Source of the DNA: Tupaia tana
Taxonomy: Eukaryota; Chordata; Mammalia; Scandentia; Tupaiidae
NCBI GenBank assembly: GCA_026018925.1
Contig: JAKSZU010000003.1
Coordinates: 186,031,505-186,095,504, forward strand
Direction: 5' to 3'
DNA length: 64,000 bases
Shown one piece after another: positions 35,461-38,427 of the stretch. Numbering within the stretch: position 1 is the first letter of the stretch; the number at the start of each line of letters is the position of its first letter. Under the pieces are notes generated by a model. It worked only from the letters and a program-made list of their open reading frames with translations. It did no database searches and was not told where the DNA came from. A program made the translations under genes and the position numbers.

Positions 35461-37343
35461 AAATTAAAAAATAGTAATGAATAAAGCTGAATAAAATAAT
35501 TCTTTAAAAAATTCTAGAAATGCAAAATATGGAGTATTTCATCAGAGTTATTAACAGAATGGAGGAAGGGGTGAACCTGCAGAAAGATCAACAGAAATTA
35601 TTCAAACCATTAATTAAACAAAGAGGTAGGCACAGAGAAACCAAGAGGTAAGGCAATAGCAAACAGTCTAACTACAAAAAATCTTAAATATAATTCTCCA
35701 GGCAAGAGGATTTGATTAAAACAGGGCATATAGGAGTTAAGCAGCTTTTTCTATAAAGAGTCAATTAACAAATGAAACAGTATAATATTATTTGAAGGGA
35801 GACCACAATAAAGATATATAATAAAAATGTGTAACAACCACTAAAACTTAAATAAAACAGGAACAGTTAATGAACCAATAGGAGACATAAACTGAATCAC
35901 ACCACAGGGCTGGCACCGTGGTGCAGTGATTAAGTACTGTGCATGGGAAGCTGGATCCCATATGGTCAACTGTGGTTCAAATCCTGATCCTGGTGGCTTA
36001 GAAACCATGCCACATGTGTGTGTATGCATGACCCAAGTCCTGATGGAACAGAAGAAAAGACTGCAGCATAACCGCAGCCCACTGGAGGGTGCTTTCTCTC
36101 TCTCTCAATCTCTCTCTAGCAAGCACACACGGCTTCAGGAAATTAAAAAGAAAAAAAAAAAAAGACTAGTCTATATACCTATAGCAACTAAATATAATTC
36201 TGGTAGATTTGTATAGTTAAAAAATTGTTAAATATCCCCATAAATGAAAGCAAATGAACTGATATAATTAAGCTTAAACTAAAGTAATAAGATGCAACTA
36301 CGTTTTTTTTTTTTGGGGGGGGGGAGGGTTTTTTTTGCTATAGGGCATGTGCCAGAAAGACAGAGACAGAAAGTGAGAAATCACCTTCCAGGGGGTATGG
36401 CTACACCGCAATCCCTCCTCCTCCATTCTCTCTCTCTCTCTCTTTTTTTTTTTGGAGAGGTTTTTGCTATAGGGTGTATGTGCTCGCCAGACAGACACAG
36501 AGAGACAGAGAGACAGAAAGTGAGAAATCACCCCCCGGGGGGATGGCCACGCCGCAATCCCTTCTCCTCCATTCTCCTCTCAGGATCTTGGGCACGCACG
36601 CACACGCGCCCAGTGTGAGCTTTAAGCCACCGGGTCTGGGACTCGAACCTCAATCAACTACATGGGAGTCCAACAACAGAGCCATTATGCCAACTGCTGG
36701 TCCCTGATGTAACAACTTTTTGTCTATCTTGATTTCTCTATATTTTTAAGGGTTCCATGCTAGCTCCCCAACTTCACCAAATATAGCAATGTTCACAAAC
36801 ACTGACCTTGCCATGGCTTCTTTCCACTTTCTGAAAACATTTATTCAGGGACAGGTTATGTCGAACAGAATTCTTCCAGCCTGTTGGTGCGGTAGCAAAA
36901 TACGGGAAGTGGTCCAGAATCCAGCTATAAATTTCTTTGACAGGCAAACATTTATTTGGAGAGTGTTCAATAGCCATATAAATGAGAAGACTAAAGGAGT
37001 ATGGGGGCTTTGAGGTTGCTGATTTTTTCTCTGATTTCTGGTAGCAAGATGATCCAAAGGACGGCACATCATCTCCCTCTATATCGTACAAAGGACTAAC
37101 GATTGGAAGACCCTCACTTCCGAGGCTGAAGTTTGTAAGAAGATTAGTACTTTCATGAAGCCAATTCAGGTTTGTGAGTTCATCATCTGCTGACTCACTG
37201 TCCACTAGAGTGGCCTTGGGCCTGGCAGCATCAACAGCTTCAGGCAAGCTTCCCATTTTGTAAACCTGGCTTAATCCTGCAAACTTTTCAGCTCCTGGGG
37301 TTTCAGCTCTCTTATCTGGAGTCATTCCAATTACCGGACCCAT
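2393..37343 (-). CDS. FOXN2: FOXN2 coding region, five exons (forkhead transcription factor N2)
   Basis: FOXN2 is a nuclear DNA-binding transcription factor of the forkhead N2/N3 subgroup. The coding sequence joins 37343-36807, 13900-13779, 7656-7592, 4251-4183 and 2916-2393, giving 1317 nt, or 438 residues plus a stop. That is close to the roughly 430 residues I recall for mammalian FOXN2. Domains in order: an acidic N-terminal region (residues 1-110), the forkhead domain (about 112-210, starting [20 protein letters not shown]), a short conserved [10 protein letters not shown] segment, the helix ESDIDAA..MMLL, and a Ser/Asp/Glu-rich C-terminus ending in basic QNQKQRKK. Recognition helix [15 protein letters not shown] is complete. 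All introns are GT-AG and the frame is open across every join. FOXN3 is the nearest alternative, but the N-terminus [17 protein letters not shown] is that of FOXN2. Confidence 0.96.
3100..3930 (-). repeat. Ancient L1 3'-region fragment, antisense on + strand
   Basis: The plus strand reads like the complement of an old mammalian L1: ATTTAGGTTATTCCCAATTT, then a stretch resembling GGAATTGCTGGGTCAAAGG, then CCAAACTGCCCTCCAAA and ...GTACCAATTTACACC. It is highly diverged with no open frame. It sits in the intron between FOXN2 exons 4 and 5. Confidence 0.7.
4183..4251 (-). CDS. FOXN2: FOXN2 coding exon 4
   Basis: This 69-nt exon runs from acceptor CCCTTTTCAG (ending 4252) to donor GAAT|GTAAGC (4182). 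It encodes [23 protein letters not shown] and ends with the T of a Cys codon completed by the last exon. It is a probable amphipathic helix. The phase (2 bases in, 1 base out) matches both neighbours. Confidence 0.93.
4313..4630. mobile_element. Tigger-like DNA transposon remnant
   Basis: The left end ACAGTTGTCCTTCAGTATCT and the body (GGGAATATGACAAGAAAAAA, then TCTATGCATGTTCAGTATAG) match the familiar non-coding pogo/Tigger-derived elements of placental mammals. A short G run (4336-4345) interrupts the left arm. No transposase frame remains. Confidence 0.65.
4710..4977 (-). mobile_element. Type L tRNA-derived SINE
   Basis: This is a full-length minus-oriented copy with its A tail seen as T's on the left. 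The target-site duplication is TAAATGGCCTGTTTTCT at 4693-4709 and 4978-4994, a perfect 17 bp. It lies in the intron between FOXN2 exons 3 and 4. Confidence 0.93.
5940..6117. repeat. (CTTT/CCCT/CT)n pyrimidine microsatellite
   Basis: About 175 bp of compound simple repeat on the plus strand: CTTT, CCTT, CCCT, CT and CTTT blocks. It abuts the T-rich tail end of the minus SINE at 6118 and probably grew from that tail. The apparent reading frames here are low-complexity artefacts. Confidence 0.95.
6118..6692 (-). mobile_element. Older type L SINE, split by a younger SINE
   Basis: Two minus-oriented parts, 6118-6187 and 6493-6692, belong to one element. The break is exactly at the target duplication of the inserted copy (6188-6492). 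The head end (...CATGCTGGCCCC) is near 6680. Confidence 0.85.
6188..6492 (+). mobile_element. Type L SINE nested in an older SINE
   Basis: Plus-oriented copy starting GGGAACCAGCAGTTAGTG with an A-rich (AAT)n-containing tail. The duplication AAGAAAAGTGAGAAA flanks it at 6173-6187 and 6493-6507. The host sequence is itself the interior of a SINE in the opposite orientation. Confidence 0.92.
6772..7023 (-). mobile_element. Type L SINE
   Basis: Minus-oriented full-length copy. The target duplication TACACTGCTACTCTT is at 6757-6771 and 7024-7038, a perfect match. Confidence 0.93.
7190..7462. mobile_element. hAT-type MITE remnant
   Basis: The ends GGGGTGGAAAACTTACT and AGTTTGCCAACTCCTACTC are imperfect inverted repeats. 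The interior (AAAGTAAATATTTTAGGGTC, then GGTCTCTGTTGCTACT) matches a widespread eutherian hAT-Charlie-derived MITE recalled from memory. There is no coding capacity. Confidence 0.6.
7592..7656 (-). CDS. FOXN2: FOXN2 coding exon 3
   Basis: This 65-nt exon runs from acceptor TTATTTTTTAG (ending 7657) to donor AAAG|GTAAGG (7591). With two bases from the preceding exon it reads [22 protein letters not shown] plus one base. The [15 protein letters not shown] stretch is a short conserved segment of the FOXN2/FOXN3 proteins. Its length keeps the frame exactly open into the next exon. Confidence 0.93.
7838..8115 (+). mobile_element. MIR fragment followed by an old tRNA SINE
   Basis: 7838-7955 resembles the central and 3' part of MIR (CTTCATTTGTAAAATAGGAC, then GAGAGTTAAATAAAGAATAA). 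7962-8115 is a plus-oriented SINE (GGAACAGCAGGTGGCGTGAT) truncated in its body. Confidence 0.65.
8365..8534 (-). mobile_element. Old tRNA-derived SINE
   Basis: Minus-oriented and diverged. The head is recognisable as GGGCCAGCAGGTGGCATGGT in reverse complement near 8515-8534, with B box GGTTCAAGTCC in reverse near 8470. The left end is an A/T tail. Confidence 0.8.
8931..9001. mobile_element. Mariner-type MITE, 71 bp, TA target duplication
   Basis: Near-palindromic element. Left end TTGGGTTGTCAGAAAAGTCAT pairs with the right end (TTGTGTTGTCAGAAAAGCTAT when reversed). TA dinucleotides flank it at 8929-8930 and 9002-9003, as expected for Tc1/mariner. Related copies lie at 23420-23487 and 44814-44857. 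Confidence 0.85.
9105..9360 (-). mobile_element. Old type L SINE
   Basis: Minus-oriented, diverged copy from ...TAAATTTGCCATGGGG to a degenerate head (CCACAGGATAGCCC). B box seen in reverse complement near 9290. Confidence 0.8.
9579..9835 (+). mobile_element. Type L SINE
   Basis: Plus-oriented, with a 23-bp A tail. The target duplication AAGAACTCAAATT / AAGAATTCAAATT is at 9566-9578 and 9836-9848, one mismatch. Confidence 0.93.
10291..10470 (+). mobile_element. Type S SINE
   Basis: Plus-oriented short-type copy (GGGGCCAGTAGGTGGCACGG ... GGTCAAATTGAAAAATAA) flanked by AAATTTTAGCCTCGT and AAATTTTTAGCCTTGT. Confidence 0.85.
10505..10790 (-). mobile_element. Type L SINE with a foreign block in its head
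   Basis: Minus-oriented copy. The region that should be the tRNA-like A-box side (about 10732-10770) is replaced by a C-rich stretch that does not belong to the family. The last 32 bases of that stretch (10739-10770) recur exactly at 11105-11136. Confidence 0.8.
10823..10912 (+). mobile_element. Truncated tRNA-derived SINE
   Basis: Only the tRNA-like head (GGCCAGCAGGTGGCATGGCG ... CCCAGATCTGACAGCTTGAA) and a few body bases remain. Confidence 0.75.
11015..11458 (+). mobile_element. Type S SINE carrying a nested SINE
   Basis: Plus-oriented short-type copy with flanking AGAAAACATGGA at 11003-11014 and 11459-11470. Its CT-rich segment is replaced by the 32-bp block 11105-11136. Its tail (AAATAAATAAAGTTAAATAA) was the target of the nested element 11183-11428. 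Confidence 0.88.
11183..11428 (-). mobile_element. Type L SINE nested in a type S tail
   Basis: Minus-oriented full-length copy flanked by AATAAAATAAT repeats, which belong to the host SINE tail. Confidence 0.9.
11614..12225 (+). mobile_element. 5'-truncated L1: ORF2 C-terminus and 3' UTR
   Basis: The sequence enters in the ORF2 C-terminal region (peptides matching L1: [23 protein letters not shown] and similar in shifted frames) and runs into a purine-rich 3' UTR ending about AAATTAAAATCAAAAACAAA. The frame is broken by small indels. It is a lineage-typical copy, closely similar to the one at 62061-63236. Confidence 0.85.
12700..12905 (+). mobile_element. 5'-truncated type L SINE
   Basis: Only the body and A-rich tail remain, starting around TGTGTTCCCAAAATCCCAAG. 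The tRNA-like head is missing. Confidence 0.75.
13240..13483 (-). mobile_element. Type L SINE
   Basis: Minus-oriented, moderately diverged. Body hallmark GAAATCACCCCCGCCATAGG and head complement CCACCATGCCACCCGCTGGC are both visible. Confidence 0.85.
13505..13738 (-). mobile_element. Degenerate type L SINE next to FOXN2 exon 2
   Basis: Strongly diverged minus-oriented copy (GATGCATGGGCTTGCCAGAA ... CCTTTAACTACTTAGCTATT). It ends 40 bp from the donor site of the exon at 13779-13900. Confidence 0.7.
13779..13900 (-). CDS. FOXN2: FOXN2 coding exon 2 (forkhead wing)
   Basis: Acceptor TTTATTCTAG ends at 13901; donor AAAG|GTAAGGATC begins at 13778. The 122-nt exon starts in phase 0 with [20 protein letters not shown], the wing and end of the forkhead fold. 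It continues [20 protein letters not shown] and ends after two bases of an Arg/Ser codon. GKGSLW.VDPEY is the hallmark forkhead C-terminal motif, so the domain is complete only when this exon is joined to 36807-37343. Confidence 0.95.
14145..14354 (-). mobile_element. Type S SINE with an internal G-run expansion
   Basis: Minus-oriented short type (TTTAACTTTATTTATTTATT, then TTTTAATTTGACCAGA). Between the GACC motif and the tRNA head it carries GTGTGTGTGTGTG and then five G runs (14225-14262). Confidence 0.85.
14520..14645 (+). mobile_element. Type S SINE, short
   Basis: Plus-oriented head GGGGTCAGCACGTGGCATGG through CCCAGACCTGGCAGCTTGC, then a (GATA)n-like tail. The CT-rich segment is deleted. 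Confidence 0.8.
14683..14965 (+). mobile_element. Old tRNA SINE of a distinct subfamily
   Basis: The head CTTAGCCAGCCATGTAGCCT with CTAGTGGTCCAGGAAG differs from types L and S. The body (TGCCCCAAGCCCCTACAGAT, then GATTATGCCCCATTGAGGGG) is shared with copies such as 42093, 59391 and 60264. Confidence 0.7.
14985..15185 (+). repeat. MIR remnant
   Basis: Diverged MIR-like sequence (TGATATTAGGCAAATCCTTT ... GTTGTAATAAGATTCAAATA). An ancient mammalian SINE. Confidence 0.5.
15293..16202 (+). pseudogene. HEBP1: Processed pseudogene of HEBP1 (heme-binding protein 1)
   Basis: Intronless retrocopy of the mRNA for HEBP1, a small cytosolic heme/porphyrin-binding protein. The start-like ATG is at 15359, giving [15 protein letters not shown], then a one-base deletion near 15394 shifts the frame. 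Recognisable pieces follow in several frames: [53 protein letters not shown] and [11 protein letters not shown].....EIWLIKT (to about 15920). Several frameshifts and stops rule out function. 3' UTR-like sequence reaches about 16150 and then an A/CA-rich tail. The target duplication AAAACTAAAGCAGTAA / AAAACTAAAGCAATAA is at 15277-15292 and 16203-16218, the signature of L1-mediated retroposition. Confidence 0.93.
16169..16195. repeat. (CA)n microsatellite
   Basis: About 13 CA units in the tail region of the HEBP1 retrocopy. Confidence 0.95.
16276..16500 (+). mobile_element. Type L SINE with internal deletion
   Basis: Starts GGGACCAGCAGTTGGCGTAA. A deletion removes most of the B box and following bases (GACCGTGGTTT joins directly to AAACACACATGCGTG), so its internal promoter is broken. 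Confidence 0.88.
16573..16812 (+). mobile_element. Type L SINE
   Basis: Plus-oriented, diverged copy (GACCAGCAGATGGCATAATG ... CCTATAATAAAAATCTCAAC). It stands 70 bp after the preceding SINE. Confidence 0.85.
16914..17165 (+). mobile_element. Old type L SINE
   Basis: Plus-oriented copy (GGACCAGCAAGTGGCATGGT). The second half is shortened and contains a small duplication (AGTTAGCATATACAGTTAGC). Confidence 0.8.
17166..18366. other. Intronic sequence without recognised features
   Basis: AT-rich intron of FOXN2. I see no coding frame, RNA gene or recognisable repeat. It may contain ancient repeats too diverged to name by eye. Confidence 0.5.
18381..18755 (+). repeat. Three tandem 125-bp monomers (L1-type promoter monomers)
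   Basis: Units begin at 18381, 18506 and 18631 with GGAGAGTTGAGCCCTTCTCT and are nearly identical. The third diverges only at its end (GTGGTAGGGAG). They sit at the extreme 5' end of the ORF1-only element, where rodent L1s carry promoter monomers, so a promoter role is likely but unproven. Confidence 0.92.
18948..18998 (+). repeat. Partial fourth copy of the 125-bp monomer
   Basis: The first about 51 bases of the monomer reappear here after a 190-bp T/C-rich spacer. They are followed by a small CpG-rich patch (CGCGCCGCGCGG, about 18999-19010). Confidence 0.9.
19289..20290 (+). CDS. Intact L1 ORF1 protein (RNA-binding, coiled coil)
   Basis: This 333-codon frame encodes an L1 ORF1p: a trimeric cytoplasmic RNA-binding chaperone that coats its own transcript. 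A second in-frame Met at 19322 ([10 protein letters not shown]) resembles the usual L1 ORF1 start and would give 322 residues; I think it is the real one. Residues 48-158 are a Glu/Lys-rich coiled coil. The RRM spans about 165-256 with [12 protein letters not shown] and RHIIARLTK. The C-terminal domain holds [12 protein letters not shown], the conserved ARREW (268-272) and [13 protein letters not shown]. The family REKG motif is REKH here. There are no stops or frameshifts, so the copy is young or selected. Confidence 0.93.
   Translation: MTRNHRRITRNMGKRENTSPPREKSNSSSSTSSSVKVMEMSDKEFRAFVMSKLTEMEEKRDNELLKRKEKEVAEFQEMRKFLQDLKEELHTLQKTQTELLEMKAIIQEVKISLESIKSRLDHSENRISDVEEKMAGLEKSTTKTEKMAQKFENDMREVLDTIKRPNIRIIGIPEGEETHKGIDNLFHEILQENFPNLERHSKIQSQEIQRTPNRINPRRSSPRHIIARLTKTADKDKILRLAREKHQVTYKGHPIRLTADLSSETMRARREWENIFKVLREKQFQPRILYPARLSFRWEEKTRTFSDKQNLKEFTNTRPDLQEVLKGVLYQEN
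20291..21250 (+). other. 3' region of the ORF1-only element, two related halves
   Basis: No ORF2 motif or long frame is present. The first part (about 20547-20870) ends in an A-rich, (TA)n run. The second (about 20880-21250) ends in the final tail. Both contain, in order, a GACACCAGAG/GATACCAGAG block, a purine-rich G tract, GTGCATGATTG / GTGCTTGATTG, and TACAGTGTGTACTGGATGGG / TATAGTGTACTTTGGATGG. This suggests one diverged 3' end followed by another. Confidence 0.6.
21312..21535 (+). mobile_element. 5'-truncated type L SINE
   Basis: Begins inside the tRNA-like part (GTGGTGGACTCTCACATGCC) and runs through the body to an A-rich tail. The A-box side is missing. Confidence 0.75.
21645..21860 (+). 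mobile_element. Second SINE lineage, copy 1
   Basis: Head GGACTGGACAGTGGCTCAGT, with TGATAAAACC, differs from types L and S. The body contains TGCCCATGATTCAGGGCTGG and ATCAAGACCCTGTTGGAGG. A related copy is at 43340-43545. The head keeps a plausible A box (TGGCTCAGTGA). Confidence 0.6.
22090..22476 (+). mobile_element. MaLR-type (MLT1-like) solo LTR
   Basis: Old endogenous-retrovirus LTR: ACTGAATTGTGTTACCCCCA, TGTGACTGTACTTAGAAACA, AACAGGACTGGTGTCCTCAT, and an end near GAATTACTAATACAG. No internal viral gene sequence is attached. Confidence 0.75.
22722..22994 (+). mobile_element. Type L SINE with a (CA)n tail
   Basis: Near-consensus plus-oriented copy (AACAGCAGTTAGCGTAATGG, GCGGTTCGCATCCTGGACCC). 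The usual A tail after AAAACCTCTCC is replaced by about 17 CA units (22961-22994). Confidence 0.92.
23158..23387 (+). mobile_element. Old type L SINE with long A tail
   Basis: The degenerate head (TAGTCATGTGGTGGTTAAGG) and body end in about 34 A's (23354-23387). It is directly followed by the MITE at 23420. Confidence 0.8.
23420..23487. mobile_element. Mariner-type MITE, second copy
   Basis: AAGTTGTCGGAAAAGTCATG and its inverted partner at the right end (CATGACTTTTCTGATGATCC) flank a short loop. TA duplicates at 23418-23419 and 23488-23489. Same family as 8931-9001. Confidence 0.82.
23632..23803 (+). mobile_element. Type S SINE
   Basis: Full short-type copy (GGGGCCAGCAGGTGGTGTGG ... GGTCAAATTACAAAATGG) with the typical ATTAAATAAGTAAATAATTC tail. 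Flanked by GAAATACATAGCTT / GAAATATATGGCTT. Confidence 0.88.
23911..24013. mobile_element. MITE with TTTTCAAAAAGTTTATG terminus
   Basis: Starts GGATTTTCAAAAAGTTTATG and continues AAGTTTATTTTAGTACAAAA and AATCTATGCATTTTTTTTTC. The same sequence, split by three SINEs, is at 55719-56652, where the right end reads AACTTTTTGAAGGCCC. Inverted ends suggest a cut-and-paste element. Confidence 0.6.
24563..25075 (-). mobile_element. Old SINE split by a younger type L SINE
   Basis: The outer minus-oriented element occupies 24563-24677 and 24937-25075. The inner insertion starts at its TCCATCCTATCAGGATTTT segment. Confidence 0.8.
24678..24936 (-). mobile_element. Type L SINE, nested
   Basis: Near-consensus minus copy. 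Duplication CCATCCTATCAGGATTTT at 24660-24677 and 24937-24954 is a perfect 18 bp. Its internal C/G palindrome is expanded to ten C's and seven G's (24762-24778). Confidence 0.94.
25347..25570 (-). mobile_element. Degenerate type L SINE
   Basis: Minus-oriented copy with internal rearrangement: a second head-like segment (ACGCCATCTGCTGGTCCC) appears inside at about 25458-25476. Confidence 0.7.
26150..26393 (-). mobile_element. Old type L SINE
   Basis: Minus-oriented (TTTTGCCAGAAGGCATGTGC ... CTACTGGGCCACAGAGCCC). It interrupts the antisense L1 block. Confidence 0.78.
26524..26812 (-). mobile_element. Type L SINE with purine-rich insertion
   Basis: Minus-oriented copy (GAGATTTTTGCTATACGACA ... 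ATCCGCTAATCCC). An extra GAAAAAGAGAAAGTGAGAGA-type segment lies between body and head (about 26693-26730). Confidence 0.8.
26860..27095 (+). repeat. MIR element remnant
   Basis: The tRNA-like head is still readable (GACCCTGGAACTAGACTACT, then TGGGTTCAAATTCCAACTCT), followed by MIR core-like sequence. A pan-mammalian ancient SINE. Confidence 0.7.
27267..27541 (-). mobile_element. Type L SINE with expanded C run
   Basis: Minus-oriented, flanked by TAGAAATATCTT (27255-27266 and 27542-27553). The C/G palindrome is a run of 16 C's (27356-27371) before AGGGG. Confidence 0.92.
27575..27910 (+). repeat. Ancient L1 3'-region remnant
   Basis: Diverged sense L1 text (AGAAATACAAATTATAATGA ... AGTGCTGGCCAAAGTATAGA ... 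TAACAGTGTTTATAACAAAA). Confidence 0.5.
28724..28945 (+). mobile_element. Old type L SINE
   Basis: Degenerate head (CAATGGGCTAGTAGTTAAGA), missing B box, recognisable body. A 25-bp A run (28680-28704) stands just upstream and belongs to another, unrecognised retroposed sequence. Confidence 0.7.
29075..29233 (+). mobile_element. Type S SINE
   Basis: Plus-oriented short-type copy (GACCAGCAGATGGCATAATG) flanked by AATGTAGGAATATTCA / AATGTAGTAATATTTA. Confidence 0.87.
29235..29872. other. Intronic sequence without recognised features
   Basis: No coding frame, RNA gene or clearly named repeat is seen. AT-rich FOXN2 intron. Confidence 0.5.
29887..30164 (+). mobile_element. Reference copy of the type L tRNA-derived SINE
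   Basis: This is the cleanest copy and defines the family. A box TAGCGTAATGG (29899-29909) and B box GGTTCGAGTCC (29942-29952) form a Pol III internal promoter in a tRNA-like head of about 75 nt. The body runs from CTCACGCCGGGCGCGTG to CCCTATAGCAAAAACCTCTC and an A tail of about 30. The perfect duplication AAAACTGAAGTCCC is at 29873-29886 and 30165-30178. Many intact CpGs mark it as recent. Mobilisation by the L1 machinery is expected from the tail and duplication. The tRNA head does not fold as an obvious functional tRNA. I believe this is a colugo-type SINE; that label is inference. Confidence 0.95.
30898..31154 (+). mobile_element. Type L SINE
   Basis: Near-consensus plus copy (GGGACCAGCAGTTAGTGTAA, GGTTCGAGTCCCCGACCCGG) flanked by GAGGTATACT on both sides. 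Confidence 0.93.
31570..32121 (+). mobile_element. MaLR-type LTR remnant interrupted by a SINE
   Basis: Old LTR text (GTTATGACTGCAGCCCCAGC, AGTCTTCTGAGAGACCAAGA, and an end ATAGATAACTAATACAA). The type S SINE 31868-32050 split it at AAGAAATGTTC. No viral gene sequence is attached. Confidence 0.65.
31868..32050 (+). mobile_element. Type S SINE inside the LTR remnant
   Basis: Short-type copy (GAGGCCGGCAGGTGGTGTGG) with typical AAATAAATGAATAAATAAAG tail. Flanks AAGAAATGTTCATACT / AAGAAATGTTCTTACT. Confidence 0.88.
32160..32620. mobile_element. MER5A-like hAT MITE interrupted by a SINE
   Basis: ATCAGGATCACCTGGGAGCC and TGAATCAGAATCTGCATTTT, with AACAAGATTTCTGGGTGA, are the two arms of a MER5-type element. 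The SINE 32265-32535 lies between them. Confidence 0.7.
32265..32535 (+). mobile_element. Type L SINE in the MER5-like element
   Basis: Plus copy (AACAACAGTTAGCATAATGG; GGTTCACGTCCCGGACCTGG) flanked by AAATTGCTGAATCAG on both sides. Confidence 0.92.
32814..33048 (+). mobile_element. Type L SINE
   Basis: Plus-oriented copy (GGGACCAGCAGAAAGCATAA) flanked by AAAAGAATTACT / AAAAGAATTATT. Confidence 0.9.
33058..33212 (-). mobile_element. Type S SINE
   Basis: Minus short-type copy (TTTTTAATTTGACCAGAGAG ... CCACCATGCCACCTGGCAG), tail to tail with the preceding element. Confidence 0.85.
33213..34378. other. Intronic sequence without recognised features
   Basis: About 1.2 kb with a slightly higher GC content than its surroundings (33400-34340). 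No exon, retrocopy or repeat family could be recognised. It may be an old LTR or retrotransposon too diverged to name. Confidence 0.45.
34383..34645 (+). mobile_element. Type L SINE
   Basis: Plus copy (GGACCAGCAGTTAGCATAAT) flanked by AAAAAATCACCTGA / AAAAAATCACTTGA. Confidence 0.9.
34862..35108 (-). mobile_element. Type L SINE
   Basis: Minus copy (GAGAGATATTTTTGCTACAG ... CATTATGCCATCTGCTGGTC), moderately diverged. Confidence 0.87.
35343..35507 (+). mobile_element. Type S SINE with (CT)n
   Basis: Plus short-type copy. Its CT-rich segment is a clean (CT)n run (35428-35457). Flanked by AAATTCTAGAAATG at both sides. Confidence 0.9.
35906..36163 (+). mobile_element. tRNA SINE of a distinct subfamily (GGCTGGCACCG head)
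   Basis: Head GGGCTGGCACCGTGGTGCAG; body with TGACCCAAGTCCTGATGGAA and CACTGGAGGGTGC. It differs from types L and S in both head and body but shares their layout. Confidence 0.75.
36303..36706 (-). mobile_element. Two type L SINEs head to tail (36303-36440 partial, 36444-36706 full)
   Basis: The first unit has T tail and body but no tRNA head. The second is full length (GGAGAGGTTTTTGCTATAGG ... CAACTGCTGGTCCC). Outer flanks GATGCAAC / GATGTAAC suggest that the pair behaves as one insertion or that one replaced the head of the other. It lies 100 bp downstream (in transcript sense) of the FOXN2 forkhead exon. Confidence 0.8.
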
Positions 37344-37357
37344 TTATTCTTCTAATT
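36807..37357 (-). CDS. FOXN2: FOXN2 first coding exon (5' UTR end, ATG, most of forkhead domain)
   Basis: Transcript-sense acceptor ...TTTGTTGCAG ends at 37358. Fourteen UTR bases precede the ATG at 37343-37341, and an in-frame TAA lies directly 5' of the ATG (GAAGAATAAATG). The exon encodes residues 1-179: an acidic region with [20 protein letters not shown] (about 47-66), then forkhead helices 1-3 from KPPYSFSLL (112) to the invariant [15 protein letters not shown] (156-170). It ends HGK (residue 179) at donor AAG|GTCAGT, phase 0. The forkhead wing is carried by the next exon, 22.9 kb away. No point mutation disturbs the recognition helix. Confidence 0.97.
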
Positions 37358-37856
37358 CTGCAACAAAGGAAACAAGTGTCAGTCAATGAAGTACCCAAAG
37401 TTCTTGCACTCTGGGAAAAAGAAAACACAAACGTCCCAAATTAGAGAAATTTTGCAATCAATTATGTCATATAACATTGAAATGTAATCTGTAAATGAAG
37501 ATACTAATGGTTACTATACAAGGAACAGAACTTAGATTATTTGAAATGGCTATAAACAAAATGGGTAATATTTAGAAAGTAATGTATTTTAAAAGCTTTG
37601 TAAACTATCTAGCTCACAGTAACCATCTAGTAGTAGTACTGGCTATAATTATTAAAAAAAAAAAAAGTAAACATTCTATCTTTTGAATTAAAAGATTTTT
37701 ATAATCATGTACCTTAAAGAACTATAGTTTTTACCATATTAATCATACATGTGGCTCAACGATGAAAATAATCCAATTTGAAATAATTTTGAAGCAATAA
37801 TTCCAAAAAGACCCTTTTTTCAGTCTGAAATACTTACTACGAAGAGAGAAAAAACA

Positions 37857-38122
37857 GGACCCACAAGCGGCATGGTGGTTAAAGCAGCTGGGTCCCACAT
37901 GGCTGTGGTTCAAGTCCCAGACCTTGTGGCTTGAAAAGCACACCTAGTGCTTGTGTGTGCGTGCCCAAAATCTTAAGAAGAGAATGGAAAAAGGATGACA
38001 GCATGGCTATCCCCCCGGGGAAGGAGGGATATCTGACTTTCTCTCTCTCTATCCCCCTGCCCTCACAGAACCTCCTCCCCCAAGCACACATATCGTACAG
38101 CAAAAACTTCAAAAATAAAAAA
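37857..38122 (+). mobile_element. Old type L SINE
   Basis: Plus copy (GGACCCACAAGCGGCATGGT) about 500 bp upstream, in transcript sense, of the FOXN2 forkhead exon. Confidence 0.8.
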
Positions 38123-38139
38123 ACATTTTTTTCTAGTTT

Positions 38140-38289
38140 CCTTTTTAAAAAATTTGCAATAGGGTGTGTGTGCTAGCTAGAGATACAGAAAGAAACTGAG
38201 GGAGATTTGAAAGAATGTGAGAAATCACTCCCAAAGAAGGATGGCCATGCTGTAAAATCCCTTCTCCATTTTTCTCTGGGGATTTTGTG

Positions 38290-38324
<35 letters not shown>

Positions 38325-38420
38325 GCACATGCCCGGCATGATCTTCAGGCCACCAGATCCAGTATTCAAACTGTGCCACATGGGATCTAGTCACTTTAAT
38401 CTCCATGCTACCTGCTGGCA
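38140..38420 (-). mobile_element. Old type L SINE with (CA)n
   Basis: Minus copy (TTGCAATAGGGTGTGTGTGC ... CATGCTACCTGCTGGC). The GC-rich stem segment became (CG)n/(CA)n (38289-38325). Confidence 0.82.
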
Positions 38421-38427
38421 CAAATTA

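Noticed and set aside
36774-36806. Read-through of the first FOXN2 coding exon to a 189-residue protein
   Set aside because: The extra residues after HGK come from intron sequence past a good GT donor. The downstream exon supplies the conserved VNGKGSLW wing.
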